Source: Chitinophaga pendula
Lineage (GTDB): Bacteria; Bacteroidota; Bacteroidia; Chitinophagales; Chitinophagaceae
Length of the DNA: 64,000 nt
Reading direction: 5' to 3'
NCBI RefSeq assembly: GCF_020386615.1
Contig: NZ_CP077769.1
Span: 744,001 to 808,000 of the forward strand
Shown: positions 9,304-18,444 of the stretch, piece by piece
Layout of the letters: the number at the start of each line of letters is the position of its first letter
Numbering within the stretch: the first letter of the stretch is position 1
Translations under genes and position numbers: made by a program
The notes under the pieces: model-generated
What the model saw: the letters and a program-made list of their open reading frames with translations, nothing else
The model's database searches: none
What the model was told of the DNA's origin: nothing

Positions 9304-9880
9304 TAACGATCAAGGAATGAATGGTTGCTATTATAAAATGGATCAGGTCTGCTGAATGTTTTGTCAGGAAAAGACACACGCACATCACCTGCACATCAAA
9401 TGACAACTGGAAACGGAACAAATCCCGTCCTTACACGGGGCAATAAAGAGATGCTTCAATAAATACGACCACAATATCATCATCATCTATATGGGGTATA
9501 CTTAACTTATATTTTAATTCTAATTTAAAGCAAAAAGGAGTTCGAAAAAGAGTGTGGGTGGGCAATGAACAAAATGAACACAAGGGAGGTTATGAACAGA
9601 ATGAATAGAGTGGCGTAAAAACAAAAAAGGGCCCCCGATGTTAGAGAGCCCCAGCTCAGCCTGCTTTACCCGTGCCTTGGTGAAAGAGAACTTGAGTTAA
9701 AAGTGTATGATTAATAATTTACTGCGCCACCCAGCGCCGCCAGCCAATTGCCTCCTCCCAGTCCCCGGTATGTAATACTGCCTCAACAGCAGGGAAAGAC
9801 AATGACTGACAGCTGAACTGGCCGTACACAGGTAATGAACAGGAACCGGAATCAGTATCCTCAAAATACCACAGCCTTCG
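9304..9880. other. Intergenic region upstream of the polysaccharide operon
   Basis: This 577-nt stretch separates the unknown protein gene at 9881-10405 from the acyltransferase gene; both are on the minus strand. The part at 9304-9560 is AT-rich and presumably carries the operon promoter, although no clear Bacteroidota -33/-7 pair was recognised. A 17-codon plus-strand frame (9565-9618) is repetitive in Met and Asn and is not convincing as a gene. A weak hairpin with a T-run lies at 9623-9653. The part at 9719-9880 stays open in frame behind the stop of the next gene (see findings). Confidence 0.5.
9623..9653 (-). terminator. Weak candidate terminator behind the unknown protein gene
   Basis: Read on the minus strand, a short GC-rich inverted pair (GGGGC with GCCCT, including one wobble) encloses about 14 nt and is followed by six T residues. 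The stem is only 4-5 bp, so the call is tentative. It lies about 230 nt beyond the end of the gene at 9881-10405. Confidence 0.3.
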
Positions 9881-10405
9881 CTATAACTGTGGCTGTAATT
9901 GTAATGCCTTGTAACTGCTGATGATCATCTGCGGGGGTAAAGAAAGCATAAACGTCGCAGGTAACAGATCCGGCTCCTGCTGCTCCGGAGATAACAGCAA
10001 TAACCGGTCTCCTACCAACCCCAGCAGTGTATACTCCGGCGTAGTATATGTAATAGACACCCGGTGCTGCTCCCGGTCAATAATATCAGAGTCTATAATC
10101 TCAAATAAATACGAGGCAAATGGTAACGACATACTACCCAACACATCCGTAACACCCGGAATGCGATGGCCCAATTCCTGCACAAATAATCCAATGGCGA
10201 AACCTACCTTATAATGTAGTGAATTAGATTTTGGTACCTGCACCTTCAGCTCGCTGAAAGTCCGGTATTGTTTTTCCAGGTTGTATGCCTGAGACTGCAT
10301 GAGGAACTCTATGTAAGAATCTTCAAAGACTTTGGTTTCAAATTCCCCGGTAGAATGGGCATCGATCACCTGCTTGTAGGATAACGTGATCTGAGCTGGC
10401 TGCAT
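9881..10405 (-). CDS. Uncharacterised 174-residue protein
   Basis: The protein has no signal peptide and no long hydrophobic segment. It has a mixed alpha/beta composition with a Ser/Tyr/Gln-rich N-terminus (ITLSYKQVIDAHSTGEFETK) and ends LQLQPQL. I do not recognise a family. It follows the dioxygenase-like gene at about 100 nt on the same strand and may be cotranscribed with it. Its TAG stop is followed by 53 further open codons in the same frame, down to a TAA at 9719-9721, which could be chance or a readthrough extension. The start ATG at 10405 is the only good candidate. Confidence 0.7.
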   Translation of the reverse strand: MQPAQITLSYKQVIDAHSTGEFETKVFEDSYIEFLMQSQAYNLEKQYRTFSELKVQVPKSNSLHYKVGFAIGLFVQELGHRIPGVTDVLGSMSLPFASYLFEIIDSDIIDREQHRVSITYTTPEYTLLGLVGDRLLLLSPEQQEPDLLPATFMLSLPPQMIISSYKALQLQPQL

Positions 10406-10507
10406 AATAAATGATGAAAACGTGGATCGCTTTGGTATGCGTCTCCGGTGATGAGATCGTTAGTCGTCAAATAAAAAGGATAATCATAGAATGGCCTAAA
10501 CAATACA

Positions 10508-11221
10508 CTACCTGATCCGGATCGTATGTACCAGGTTGTAACCTCCGGCGCCATTAGATGTTACCGTAGCCAGCTCCGTAGCCAGAGAGTCACGGATAAT
10601 GCCGTCCAGGTAATTGGTCGTCGGACTCTGCCCATGTGCCGCATACAAGGGCGTCCTATATACCGCCGCATTAACCGCATCCGGGAAAGCAATCTGTGTA
10701 GTCAGATACAAGGTAGTACCGATAAATATCTGTGCATGCAGATGCGTACAACGACCAGGATACCAACCGGGATAAATCGTCTTAAAATTCACCTGACCCG
10801 CACTGTTGGTATACTGCAAACCACGACCGAACAAACGGCCGATGTTGTTCTGAACACCCAGGTAGCCATCATTGACATAGCCGGAATAATAACCGTCTTT
10901 GTCACAGTGCCAGATGTCCACACGCGCATTCGTTACCGCAGCACATCCGCGGCTCACACTCTGTACCGTAATGTTGATGTTTAACGGAACACCGGGTTTG
11001 CCGTCCGTAATATCCACCCGGTTAATAGCAGAACCACGGCTGTTGTAAAGTGGATAAGGACCGTCCATGTCCGTGTCGGTGATCACACAGGCCCTTTCTG
11101 TAGATGCCCCGCTTTCCGCCAGCACATCCGCATCAGACGAACCTTTCTTACAGGCCTCCAGTAATACCGGGGCAGATATGGCCGTTACAGCCAACGATCT
11201 GAGAAAATTTTTTCTTTCCAT
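10508..11221 (-). CDS. Intradiol ring-cleavage dioxygenase-like secreted protein
   Basis: The 237-residue protein starts with a Tat-like or lipoprotein-like leader (MERKNFLRSLAVTAISAPVL, then LEAC), so it is probably exported and may be lipidated at C24. The core resembles the catechol dioxygenase fold: GPYPLYNSRG, then VDIWHCDKDGYYSGY, then YPGWYPGRCTHLHAQI. The expected iron ligands, two Tyr and two His, are all present in these motifs. Secreted intradiol dioxygenase-like proteins are common in Bacteroidota, but their substrates are mostly unknown. No other aromatic-degradation gene is adjacent, so a role in catechol catabolism is not supported by context. Confidence 0.82.
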   Translation of the reverse strand: MERKNFLRSLAVTAISAPVLLEACKKGSSDADVLAESGASTERACVITDTDMDGPYPLYNSRGSAINRVDITDGKPGVPLNINITVQSVSRGCAAVTNARVDIWHCDKDGYYSGYVNDGYLGVQNNIGRLFGRGLQYTNSAGQVNFKTIYPGWYPGRCTHLHAQIFIGTTLYLTTQIAFPDAVNAAVYRTPLYAAHGQSPTTNYLDGIIRDSLATELATVTSNGAGGYNLVHTIRIR

Positions 11222-11319
11222 AAGAGTAAAAGTTGTTTAGCTTAAAGTTCAGCTATCACACAACTTTTATCAAATAAGTGTCGGTAAAGAATGCAGATGT
11301 GCCGATTAGAACGGATCAT

Positions 11320-12021
11320 TTATTTCCCGCTCCATTCACGTATAAAATCAGCATAAGTATCACTCACGGGTAAAGAAGCGCCAGAGAACAAACAAACTTT
11401 CCGCTGCGCGATCGTACAGATACACCGCACCGCTACAATATAACTGCGGTGTATACGCCGGAAACGATCCGCCGGCAGCTTTTCCAATACCTTCTTCAAT
11501 GGCATCAGTGTCAACACCGGCCGGGCATTACGGAGATGGATACGGATATAGTCTTCCAGACTTTCAATATACTCAATATCATCCAGCAGTATCCGCACCA
11601 GCTTATACTCCGCATACACGAATAAAGAAGCAGGCTCCTCCGCTGGCACCGGCATATGTTTGTAGCGGTACAGCCCGATCGTCTTATGTATCGTGCGCGC
11701 AAAACGCTCCATACTGATAGGCTTCAGCAAATAATCAAGTGCATCCAGCTCAAATCCCTCGTAAGCAAAACGCTTATGCGCAGTGGTGAAAATGATCATA
11801 GGCCGTTCCGGTAACGACCGCACCAGGTCCAGACCCGTAATGTCAGGCATGTTAATGTCAATAAATAACAGGTCCACCGGCGTACGGCGAAGAAATTCCG
11901 CACCGGACAATGCATCGTCAAATGTCTGCAGCAACTGCAACGCAGGGAACTGCGCCGTATAACCGCGGAGCAGCTCCAGCGCAAGGGGTTCATCATCGAT
12001 AGCTATGGCTCTTATTTTCAT
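11320..12021 (-). CDS. LytTR family response regulator
   Basis: The 233-residue protein has a receiver domain at 1-120 with the acidic pair at D9-D10, a phospho-acceptor D55 (LLFIDINMPD) and a conserved Lys in DYLLKPI near 105. A LytTR DNA-binding domain follows at about 138-230 (IEYIESLEDYIRIHL, then RIHRSYIV). It is encoded 49 nt to 90 nt downstream of a LytS-type kinase gene and forms a classic Bacteroidota pair with it. Targets are unknown. The secreted dioxygenase-like gene further downstream on the same strand is a candidate, by position only. Confidence 0.93.
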   Translation of the reverse strand: MKIRAIAIDDEPLALELLRGYTAQFPALQLLQTFDDALSGAEFLRRTPVDLLFIDINMPDITGLDLVRSLPERPMIIFTTAHKRFAYEGFELDALDYLLKPISMERFARTIHKTIGLYRYKHMPVPAEEPASLFVYAEYKLVRILLDDIEYIESLEDYIRIHLRNARPVLTLMPLKKVLEKLPADRFRRIHRSYIVAVRCICTIAQRKVCLFSGASLPVSDTYADFIREWSGK

Positions 12022-12069
12022 AACAGGGTATCAAGATAATAACATTAGATGGAAATCTGCCAGCACAGG

Positions 12070-13113
12070 CTAGTCCAAAAACAGGGTCAGTCGTACGGTA
12101 TATAACTCATAGTCTGTATTGATATCCAGTATATGTCGGCCAGGGTATAACAAATCCAAACGTTGACGGGTATTGGCAATACCTACACCACTGCTATGCG
12201 TATCACGACGCATCGGGTAAATACGGTTCTGACAGAAAAAGGTGATCCGCTGCGGAAAAGCATTCAGGCGTATCCGAATAGGAGAGGGCGCATGTTTACT
12301 GATACCATACTTGAATACATTCTCCACAAACGTCATCAATATCAGTGGGCTGATCTCCTGCATACTAAGATCGCCGGATACCTCGTAATCTACCTGGTCA
12401 GGCCGCAAACGCAACTGCTGTAAGGCAATATAATTCCGGATACAGGCCTCCTCCTGCTCCAAAGGCACATAATCCTCGCAGACCTCGTCCGTAATATAAC
12501 GCATGATGTTCGATAACTTCAGAATACTATCCGCTGTATTATTGTTACGCGTCAGCGCCAGCGTATAGATGTTGTTAAGTGTATTGAACAGGAAATGCGG
12601 ATGCACCTGCGCCTTCAAAAAAGATAATTCCGCCTTTATCTTTTCCCCTTCCGCCTTGATCGCCCGACGCTCCGTCTGCTGCCACCGCCGCGTAGTCGTG
12701 ATCGCCGTTCCCAACGCCATGATCATAAAGAAAATGAACAGACTCGTAATATCGATCACCGGCGGCGTATAGACCCACTTTAATGCTACGATACTGGGCG
12801 GCGGCGTCGCCCACTTCTGCTGTAGTAAACGGTCAAAAGGCTGTAATACATACACTCCCGCACACAGTAACACACTGACGATCGCATAATGCACATACCG
12901 CCCTGGTAAAAAAAATCGTGGGATCAGCCAATACCTGTTGAAATAAAAAATGCTGATGTAACACACACAGAAAAGCCAATAGCTGTAATGCCGCATCGGA
13001 GCTAACAATGCCCGGTAACCATCACCATTATGCATGAACAACAGTGGAAATATCATAAAAAGTATCCAGCATACAATGTGAATACTCACATAAGGGGCTT
13101 TCCGGGAGAACAT
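12070..13113 (-). CDS. LytS-type sensor histidine kinase (His_kinase domain)
   Basis: The protein is about 347 residues long, with four hydrophobic segments in the first 150 residues and no large sensor domain. A linker helix and the His_kinase motif QVHPHFLFNTLNNIYTL with its phospho-His follow. The ATPase half is present (PLILMTFVENVFKYGI, then GVGIANTRQRLDLLY). I start it at the ATG at 13113, because 13137 is a TTG. It pairs with the LytTR regulator encoded downstream. The stimulus is probably sensed by the membrane segments or by partner proteins. Confidence 0.92.
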   Translation of the reverse strand: MFSRKAPYVSIHIVCWILFMIFPLLFMHNGDGYRALLAPMRHYSYWLFCVCYISIFYFNRYWLIPRFFLPGRYVHYAIVSVLLCAGVYVLQPFDRLLQQKWATPPPSIVALKWVYTPPVIDITSLFIFFMIMALGTAITTTRRWQQTERRAIKAEGEKIKAELSFLKAQVHPHFLFNTLNNIYTLALTRNNNTADSILKLSNIMRYITDEVCEDYVPLEQEEACIRNYIALQQLRLRPDQVDYEVSGDLSMQEISPLILMTFVENVFKYGISKHAPSPIRIRLNAFPQRITFFCQNRIYPMRRDTHSSGVGIANTRQRLDLLYPGRHILDINTDYELYTVRLTLFLD

Positions 13114-13417
13114 ATACAAATTAATAACGGCTGCCAAGTTGGTTGTTACATGGTGTCGATGAATCCGCTAAATGTACCGACCAGTTAAATGTAAGCCGTT
13201 TTCCCGATATTCGTCGTACAACACCCAATCCCGTATCAAATGAAAAACCGTTCCATCTCCCTGTAGATGATACGTATGGCCGCCTGTAAGTGCAATTGGA
13301 ATATCCGGACAGATCAGATAAAGAATAGCACCTACTGGCCTAACAAAATTAAAATCAGCACACTCACATCACCCCGTGGCCAGCCAAACAAATAAACCGG
13401 CCATAAAAAAATAAAAT
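13114..13417. other. Intergenic region with no recognised feature
   Basis: About 300 nt lie between the kinase gene start and the terminator of the next minus-strand gene. The region is AT-rich near 13330-13417 and presumably holds the promoter of the kinase/regulator operon. No coding frame, RNA or repeat was recognised. Confidence 0.5.
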
Positions 13418-13451
13418 AAAAAGGAAGCGATCATCAGACCGCTTCCTTTTT
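13418..13451 (-). terminator. Strong intrinsic terminator (probably works on both strands)
   Basis: A perfect 12-bp inverted repeat (13418-13429 with 13440-13451, core GGAAGCG) encloses a 10-nt loop and is flanked by A/T runs on both sides. It starts two bases after the stop codon of the small secreted protein gene at 13453-13833 and terminates it. Confidence 0.9.
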
Positions 13452-13452
13452 A

Positions 13453-13833
13453 TTAATGTAAGATCTCCTCAAACTCTTTTTCAGGATTATAGTTCGGCAG
13501 GTCCGATGCATCCATCTCTTTTTTAAAGTAAAAGATAATTATGGCCTCCTTCGGATCGGCAATGGATGTCACCAGTTGCCAGCCCTTATCGCTCATAAAG
13601 TTGAGTACCTCTACAGGTGCAGCAAAACGGACCGTTTTACCAGACGAATCCTTAATCAAACCCTTACGGTCTATCAACTTGCGTGCTTCCCCGAAATTCA
13701 ATTTGGCAACAACTTTTGTATTGACACCGGCGCCTTCCAGCGTCAGTTCACAAAAACGTGTTACTTTTTGTTGGGCAGACAATAACATGGGTAGCAGCAG
13801 GCAGGAAAGTGGCAGTAAAACGTACTTTTTCAT
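13453..13833 (-). CDS. Small secreted protein of unknown function
   Basis: From the ATG at 13833 the protein is 126 residues long. It has a Sec signal peptide (MKKYVLLPLSCLLLPMLLSA) that ends before QQKVTRF. The mature part is a compact alpha/beta domain with the segment VRFAAPVEVLNFMSDKGWQL near the middle and an acidic C-terminus (NYNPEKEFEEIL). Similar small periplasmic proteins are common in Chitinophagaceae without a known role. It is monocistronic, with a strong terminator directly behind the stop. A degraded relative of its C-terminal half lies just upstream. Confidence 0.8.
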   Translation of the reverse strand: MKKYVLLPLSCLLLPMLLSAQQKVTRFCELTLEGAGVNTKVVAKLNFGEARKLIDRKGLIKDSSGKTVRFAAPVEVLNFMSDKGWQLVTSIADPKEAIIIFYFKKEMDASDLPNYNPEKEFEEILH

Positions 13834-13907
13834 AGCGGAAATGAATGCTGGTTCATACACATAATACGCGTTTTCCGTTTTACCAGCAATTATTTACCTT
13901 ATACAGG

Positions 13908-14101
13908 CTATGCCGCAAAATCATCCTCCGGTTTAAACTTATCCAGCGTGTTTAACGCAACGGCCTTACAGCCCTTTTCCGCCGTGAAATGAACGACATC
14001 CATAGGTGCCACGAACCGCTTTCGAAATTCAGCTGGGCATCCTTCGCCTGACGTAATTGTTAAGTACGCTGGTGCGCATTTATCGCAGGCATAAGTATTG
14101 A
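13908..14101 (-). pseudogene. Degraded relative of the neighbouring small secreted protein
   Basis: On the minus strand the frame ending at TAG 13908-13910 stays open back to about 14101. It encodes RFVAPMDVVHFTAEKGCKAV, which matches RFAAPVEVLNFMSDKGWQLV of the adjacent intact gene, and ends KFKPEDDFAA. The part before it has no start codon and no signal peptide, so the first half of the gene is missing or altered. This is best read as a duplicated and decayed copy. Alternatively it is a short separate protein starting at the internal Met of APMDVV, which I think less likely. Confidence 0.5.
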
Positions 14102-14130
14102 AGAGGAGAAACTAAACCATATCCTCTCAT

Positions 14131-15573
14131 ATGAAAAAGCAAAATATAACCGAACACATTACACATAAGATTATGCAGTTCGCTGCTCAGACTTCATACG
14201 AACACCTGGAGGAAGCAACAGTCATGCAACTGAAACGGCACTTACTGGATAGTGTTGCTTCTATGATCTGGGCTACCGGCCAGCCAACAGTGCATAAATT
14301 GCTGAAACAGGTACAACAGTTACAGCCGGAAGGGGTGTGCCCGGTACCTGTTATTGGTACTACAGGCGTCGATAGGGCAGCACAGGTGTTCACTTTACTT
14401 AACCGCTACCCGGATTTTATGGACAACTTCATCGGAAAAGATGCTACTTGTCATCCCAGCGATAATATAGGCGCCATATTGGCCGCCGCACAATGGATCA
14501 ATGCCGGTGGCCGCGAAGTGCTGATCAGCATGGCCACCGCTTATCAGATACAATGCACACTGATCGAACAAATGCCGGTAATGGCAAAAGGAATAGATCA
14601 TACCGCTTTACTGGCTTGCTCCATTACCGCAGCATTGTCGCCATTGTTATCGCTGACAGAAGAACAAGGGGCCCATGCCATCGGTATAGCTGCCAGCACC
14701 TTCAATACCACCGTTACCAGCAGGGCCTCCTATACCTACGAGTGGAAAGGATATGCCTCTTCATTGGTAGCATTAGGTTGTATGCAGATCGTACTGCTGG
14801 CCAGAAATGGCGTGACAGGCCCACTTGCCTACTTTGAAGGACCTATGGGATTTGAGGAAGAGTTTGATATGAAGGCCGCATTCAAAAATGAAAAGAGGGA
14901 TTTATCACGCATTCCACGTTGTATATTGAAGAGCTATAACGCAGAAGTGCACACACAGTCAGCTATAGAAGCCTTACTGGAATTACGTAGCCAGCTGAAT
15001 GCGGAAGAACGCCAACAAGTCGCTGGTATTTCCCTCACCACCTTTTTAACCGCTTATCATATCACCGGAGGCGGAAAATACGGAGATCGCAAACACGTCG
15101 CTACAAAAGAACAGGCAGATCATAGCCTCCCCTACCTGCTCGCCGTAGCCTGGCTTGATGGCCAGGTCATGCCGGAACAACTCATGCCGGAACGCATTCG
15201 TAGCGCCGATGTCCAGGCACTGTTGCAAAAAGTTGAAGTGGATACTGTATTACCTTTAAAGACACCGCGTAAGCTGGCGGAGAAAATAGACCCTTATACC
15301 ATAGCCTACCCGGAAAAACTAGAGGCGAAAGTGAAAATCACCTTGGACGATGGCCGTATATGGCACCACAAAAAAGACGACTTTACAGGGTTTCATACGC
15401 GTCCCCTCTCCTGGGAGCAGGTAGTGTCCAAGTTTAGACAACTGACCATATCAGCCATCGATACCGACCTCCAGGATAAAATCATTGACCTGATCTCAAC
15501 ATTCGATCACCAGAAGGCAGCCGACCTGGTGAAGCTCCTCTGCCAGGTACCCGCCAAACTATCCGCATCGTAA
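14131..15573 (+). CDS. MmgE/PrpD family protein (2-methylcitrate dehydratase-like)
   Basis: The 480-residue cytosolic protein has the MmgE/PrpD layout: an N-terminal helical part with LLDSVASMIWA, then LNRYPDFMDNFIGKDATCHP and SDNIGAILAAAQ, and a C-terminal domain with YSAEVHTQS-like KSYNAEVHTQSAIEAL. These motifs follow the family's active-site region. Members dehydrate 2-methylcitrate or related hydroxy acids, or act as cis-aconitate decarboxylases. No methylcitrate-cycle gene (prpB or prpC) is near, so the exact substrate is open. It is transcribed alone from the plus strand. Confidence 0.85.
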   Translation: MKKQNITEHITHKIMQFAAQTSYEHLEEATVMQLKRHLLDSVASMIWATGQPTVHKLLKQVQQLQPEGVCPVPVIGTTGVDRAAQVFTLLNRYPDFMDNFIGKDATCHPSDNIGAILAAAQWINAGGREVLISMATAYQIQCTLIEQMPVMAKGIDHTALLACSITAALSPLLSLTEEQGAHAIGIAASTFNTTVTSRASYTYEWKGYASSLVALGCMQIVLLARNGVTGPLAYFEGPMGFEEEFDMKAAFKNEKRDLSRIPRCILKSYNAEVHTQSAIEALLELRSQLNAEERQQVAGISLTTFLTAYHITGGGKYGDRKHVATKEQADHSLPYLLAVAWLDGQVMPEQLMPERIRSADVQALLQKVEVDTVLPLKTPRKLAEKIDPYTIAYPEKLEAKVKITLDDGRIWHHKKDDFTGFHTRPLSWEQVVSKFRQLTISAIDTDLQDKIIDLISTFDHQKAADLVKLLCQVPAKLSAS

Positions 15574-15728
15574 TGATGGGTCTAACTCTCTACAATTTGT
15601 CCAATTGTGTAGCAGCCTATGCTATTCCTGCGTAAATTGATCAAGCGTAAAACCGGCCTCCCGGTGCCATAAATAGCTCAACGATGGAATGGCATAGTAT
15701 TTTAACAGTTTGGTTAAAAAGGAATATT

Positions 15729-16226
15729 ATGCAACAGAATAACCCTTCCCATAAAACACCCACGCCCGGTAAGACCACCGGTGCACAAAAAGACAACGAA
15801 GTAATAAATATAGAATTGCCCGAAGTAAAGGATATCCCCGGGCAGGAACATATCAAACCGGCCCCCATGGGAGAATTAGCCGACATCACCGCCTCTTCCG
15901 ATGATGAAGAGGGCAAAGGATTACTGGACGACCTGAACAGCGAAGACGAAGACGAAGAAATAGAGAATGAATCTGACGTTACCCGGGAAGAGAGGGAAAG
16001 ACTGGATGAAAGCGCCAACACGACCCCGGGCGACGAAGATGCCATCGCCTTACGCGATGCCGCCCTGGATGATACCGATGAAGATGGCGACCCGCTGAAC
16101 GAAAAAGTCGGCGGCACCGAGTGGAGCGGCGCTGACCTGGATGTACCGGGAAGCGAACTGGACGACGATCAGGAAGATATCGGAGAAGAAGACGAAGAAA
16201 ATAATCACTATAGCCAGGGCCAATGA
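15729..16226 (+). CDS. Acidic, probably disordered protein
   Basis: From the ATG at 15729 (preceded by AAGGA) the protein is 165 residues long. It is extremely rich in Asp and Glu, with runs such as DLNSEDEDEEIENESD and DDDQEDIGEEDEENN, and has no hydrophobic core, signal or cysteine. It is expected to be intrinsically disordered. The TGA overlaps the ATG of the glucanotransferase gene (ATGA), so the two are translationally coupled, but a functional link is not evident. A start at 15684 is possible but would add a poorly matching stretch. Confidence 0.7.
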   Translation: MQQNNPSHKTPTPGKTTGAQKDNEVINIELPEVKDIPGQEHIKPAPMGELADITASSDDEEGKGLLDDLNSEDEDEEIENESDVTREERERLDESANTTPGDEDAIALRDAALDDTDEDGDPLNEKVGGTEWSGADLDVPGSELDDDQEDIGEEDEENNHYSQGQ

Positions 16227-17737
16227 GCATTGCGCGAAACGCAGGTATATTAATGCATGTCACCTCGTTGCCTTCCCCTTTCGGGGTAGGCGATGTAGGG
16301 CCTGCTGCCCGTACTTTCCTGCGCTTCCTTCACAAAAGCCACCAGCGCTACTGGCAGCTGTTACCCATCCATCCTGTGATCGCTACAGCGGGTTATTCTC
16401 CTTATAGCCCGGTTTCCGTAATGGCAGGTAATACCTTGCTGATAAGCCCTGAGATGCTGGCCGAAGAGGGCCTGCTGGACGCCGGGCAACTGCCAGCCTA
16501 CTACCTGCCTGTACAGGCACAAGCAGACTTCAGTACCGCCGTTACCATAAAAAATGCCTTACTGCGCGAAGCCTATCAACATTTTACCACCGGATCATTC
16601 CCACAGCTGAAAAAAGAGTACGATGTTTATCTGCAGAAACAGCAGTACTGGCTGGAAGCCTACACATGTTTCATGCTGTTGCAACAGCAGCATAAAGGAT
16701 TGCCCTGGCACCAGTGGCCTTCCGCAGATCGTACTCCTGTGCCGCAGTTGTTCAGTCGCGTGCTGACGGCGCACCGGCAAGAAGCAGACCGCCTGCGTTG
16801 GGAGCAGTTCATATTCGATTACCAATGGCGGCAGCTGAGAAAAGATGCCCGGAAGCTGGGGGTCCACCTGATCGGAGATATCCCCTTTTATCCAGGGTAC
16901 CATTCGGCCGACGTCTGGGCCGCCCAATCATTGTTCAAAGTAGATGCGCAGGGGAAGCTGAAAGGAGTAGCGGGGGTACCGCCGGACTATTTCAATGCCG
17001 AAGGGCAACATTGGGGAATGCCGGTCTATGACTGGGATGCCATGAAAGCCCAGCAGTATAAATGGTGGATATCCCGTATACGGCGCTGCCTGGAATGGTA
17101 CGATAGCATGCGCCTGGATCATTTCCGCGCCTTTTCTGCCTATTGGGAAATACCGGGCAAAGATACCAGCGCCGTCAACGGCCGGTGGCAGCCGGGGCCG
17201 GGAGCCGCCCTTTTCGAAGCCTGGCAGCAGCACCTGGGTACCCTACCTTTTATTGCCGAAGACCTGGGCGAAATAGATGCCGAAGTATACCAGCTGCGCG
17301 ACCGGTACCAGCTGCCGGGCATGCACGTATTACAGTTCGCCTTCGGCAAAGACATGGCCACTTCCACACATATTCCCCATCATCACCGGGCTAACGCCGT
17401 CGTCTACACCGGTACGCATGATAATAATACCACCCGCGGATGGTTCCTGCAGGATACCGCTAAGACCGACCGCATGCGCCTGACCCAATATATCGGCAAA
17501 AGAGTATTCGAGAAGTCCGTTCACCTGGTACTGGGACGCATGGCCTATGCCTCCGTGGCGCAGACAGTCATACTGCCCATACAGGATGTACTGGGGCTGG
17601 CAGAGGATGCCCGCATGAACATACCCGCCAAAGCGACGGGCAACTGGACCTGGCGGCTCCTACCCGAACAACTCACCGAAGCAGTCATCTCCCGGCTTAA
17701 ATACTGGGTGCTGCTGTATGACCGCAAGCAACGCTGA
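16223..17737 (+). CDS. malQ: 4-alpha-glucanotransferase (amylomaltase, GH77)
   Basis: The 504-residue cytosolic enzyme has the usual bacterial amylomaltase length and transfers alpha-1,4-glucan segments in maltodextrin and glycogen metabolism. It opens with the family signature GILMHVTSLPSPFGVGDVG and has YSPYSPVS near 60. It carries the GH77 nucleophile Asp in MRLDHFRAF, the acid/base Glu in IAEDLGEI and the stabilising Asp in YTGTHDNNTTRGW. All catalytic motifs are intact. Its start overlaps the acidic protein's stop. It converges with the DUF998 gene, with 1 nt between the stops. Confidence 0.96.
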   Translation: MSIARNAGILMHVTSLPSPFGVGDVGPAARTFLRFLHKSHQRYWQLLPIHPVIATAGYSPYSPVSVMAGNTLLISPEMLAEEGLLDAGQLPAYYLPVQAQADFSTAVTIKNALLREAYQHFTTGSFPQLKKEYDVYLQKQQYWLEAYTCFMLLQQQHKGLPWHQWPSADRTPVPQLFSRVLTAHRQEADRLRWEQFIFDYQWRQLRKDARKLGVHLIGDIPFYPGYHSADVWAAQSLFKVDAQGKLKGVAGVPPDYFNAEGQHWGMPVYDWDAMKAQQYKWWISRIRRCLEWYDSMRLDHFRAFSAYWEIPGKDTSAVNGRWQPGPGAALFEAWQQHLGTLPFIAEDLGEIDAEVYQLRDRYQLPGMHVLQFAFGKDMATSTHIPHHHRANAVVYTGTHDNNTTRGWFLQDTAKTDRMRLTQYIGKRVFEKSVHLVLGRMAYASVAQTVILPIQDVLGLAEDARMNIPAKATGNWTWRLLPEQLTEAVISRLKYWVLLYDRKQR

Positions 17738-17738
17738 C

Positions 17739-18269
17739 CTACATTAGCTCCCGCAGCATACAGGCAAACAACAGCCCCTCGGCTATACGTTGTGCCAGCC
17801 CTCGTAGCATAAACTGCGGGATTGCTGTCAATAACATACAAAACAGTATAAAGGAATAAAGTAAAGGAAAGGTACCATAGTAAAACAGGACGCCTATTGC
17901 CCAGGCATATCCCGCTGTTCCTCCCAGGGTATGTAACTGTTGCCGCCAACTGCCCCATAACGGGGCGCCGGCATCACAGGGCCACAACGCACTGACAGTA
18001 TAGCCGAACCCCAAACCGCCGGCAATTCCCTGCTGCAAGGGATGCCCGCTGCTCAGAATGGCCACCACGCCTAATAACAATCCTGCCGGCAGAAACAATC
18101 CGTAATTGATCCTGCTAGCATCGGGCACCCCTTGCGCTCCTAATTCACTGATCGTGTGGCGCAAAGGATAATAACCCCGCTGGCGGGCACCGAAATAAAC
18201 AATGCCTGTAACAAGGCCCAAAATGGCCAGGATAGCAGGTACGATGATCATCATAACAAATATATCCAT
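17739..18269 (-). CDS. DUF998 family membrane protein
   Basis: The 176-residue protein has about six hydrophobic segments and matches the DUF998 pattern with HTISELGAQG after the first two segments and a later CDAGAP motif. It is an inner membrane protein of unknown function. It is encoded on the minus strand, convergent with the amylomaltase gene, and stands alone. Confidence 0.75.
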   Translation of the reverse strand: MDIFVMMIIVPAILAILGLVTGIVYFGARQRGYYPLRHTISELGAQGVPDASRINYGLFLPAGLLLGVVAILSSGHPLQQGIAGGLGFGYTVSALWPCDAGAPLWGSWRQQLHTLGGTAGYAWAIGVLFYYGTFPLLYSFILFCMLLTAIPQFMLRGLAQRIAEGLLFACMLRELM

Positions 18270-18444
18270 TCCCTGCGTTTATAAATACAGGCGCCCGGAG
18301 CGGTAATATGGCACGATTTTCCGGTGTTTCTTACTGAGACCGGACAGAAAGCGGCTGCAAACCACAGCCAGCACATTGACCATATGCGTGCCTACAGACA
18401 TCAAAGTAAGAGAGAGCCGGAGACCCATCATTAAACCGAAGAAC

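Noticed and set aside
9565..9618. 17-codon plus-strand frame with repeated Met-Asn units, possible leader peptide
   Set aside because: There is no plus-strand gene for more than 4 kb behind it, so a leader function makes no sense.
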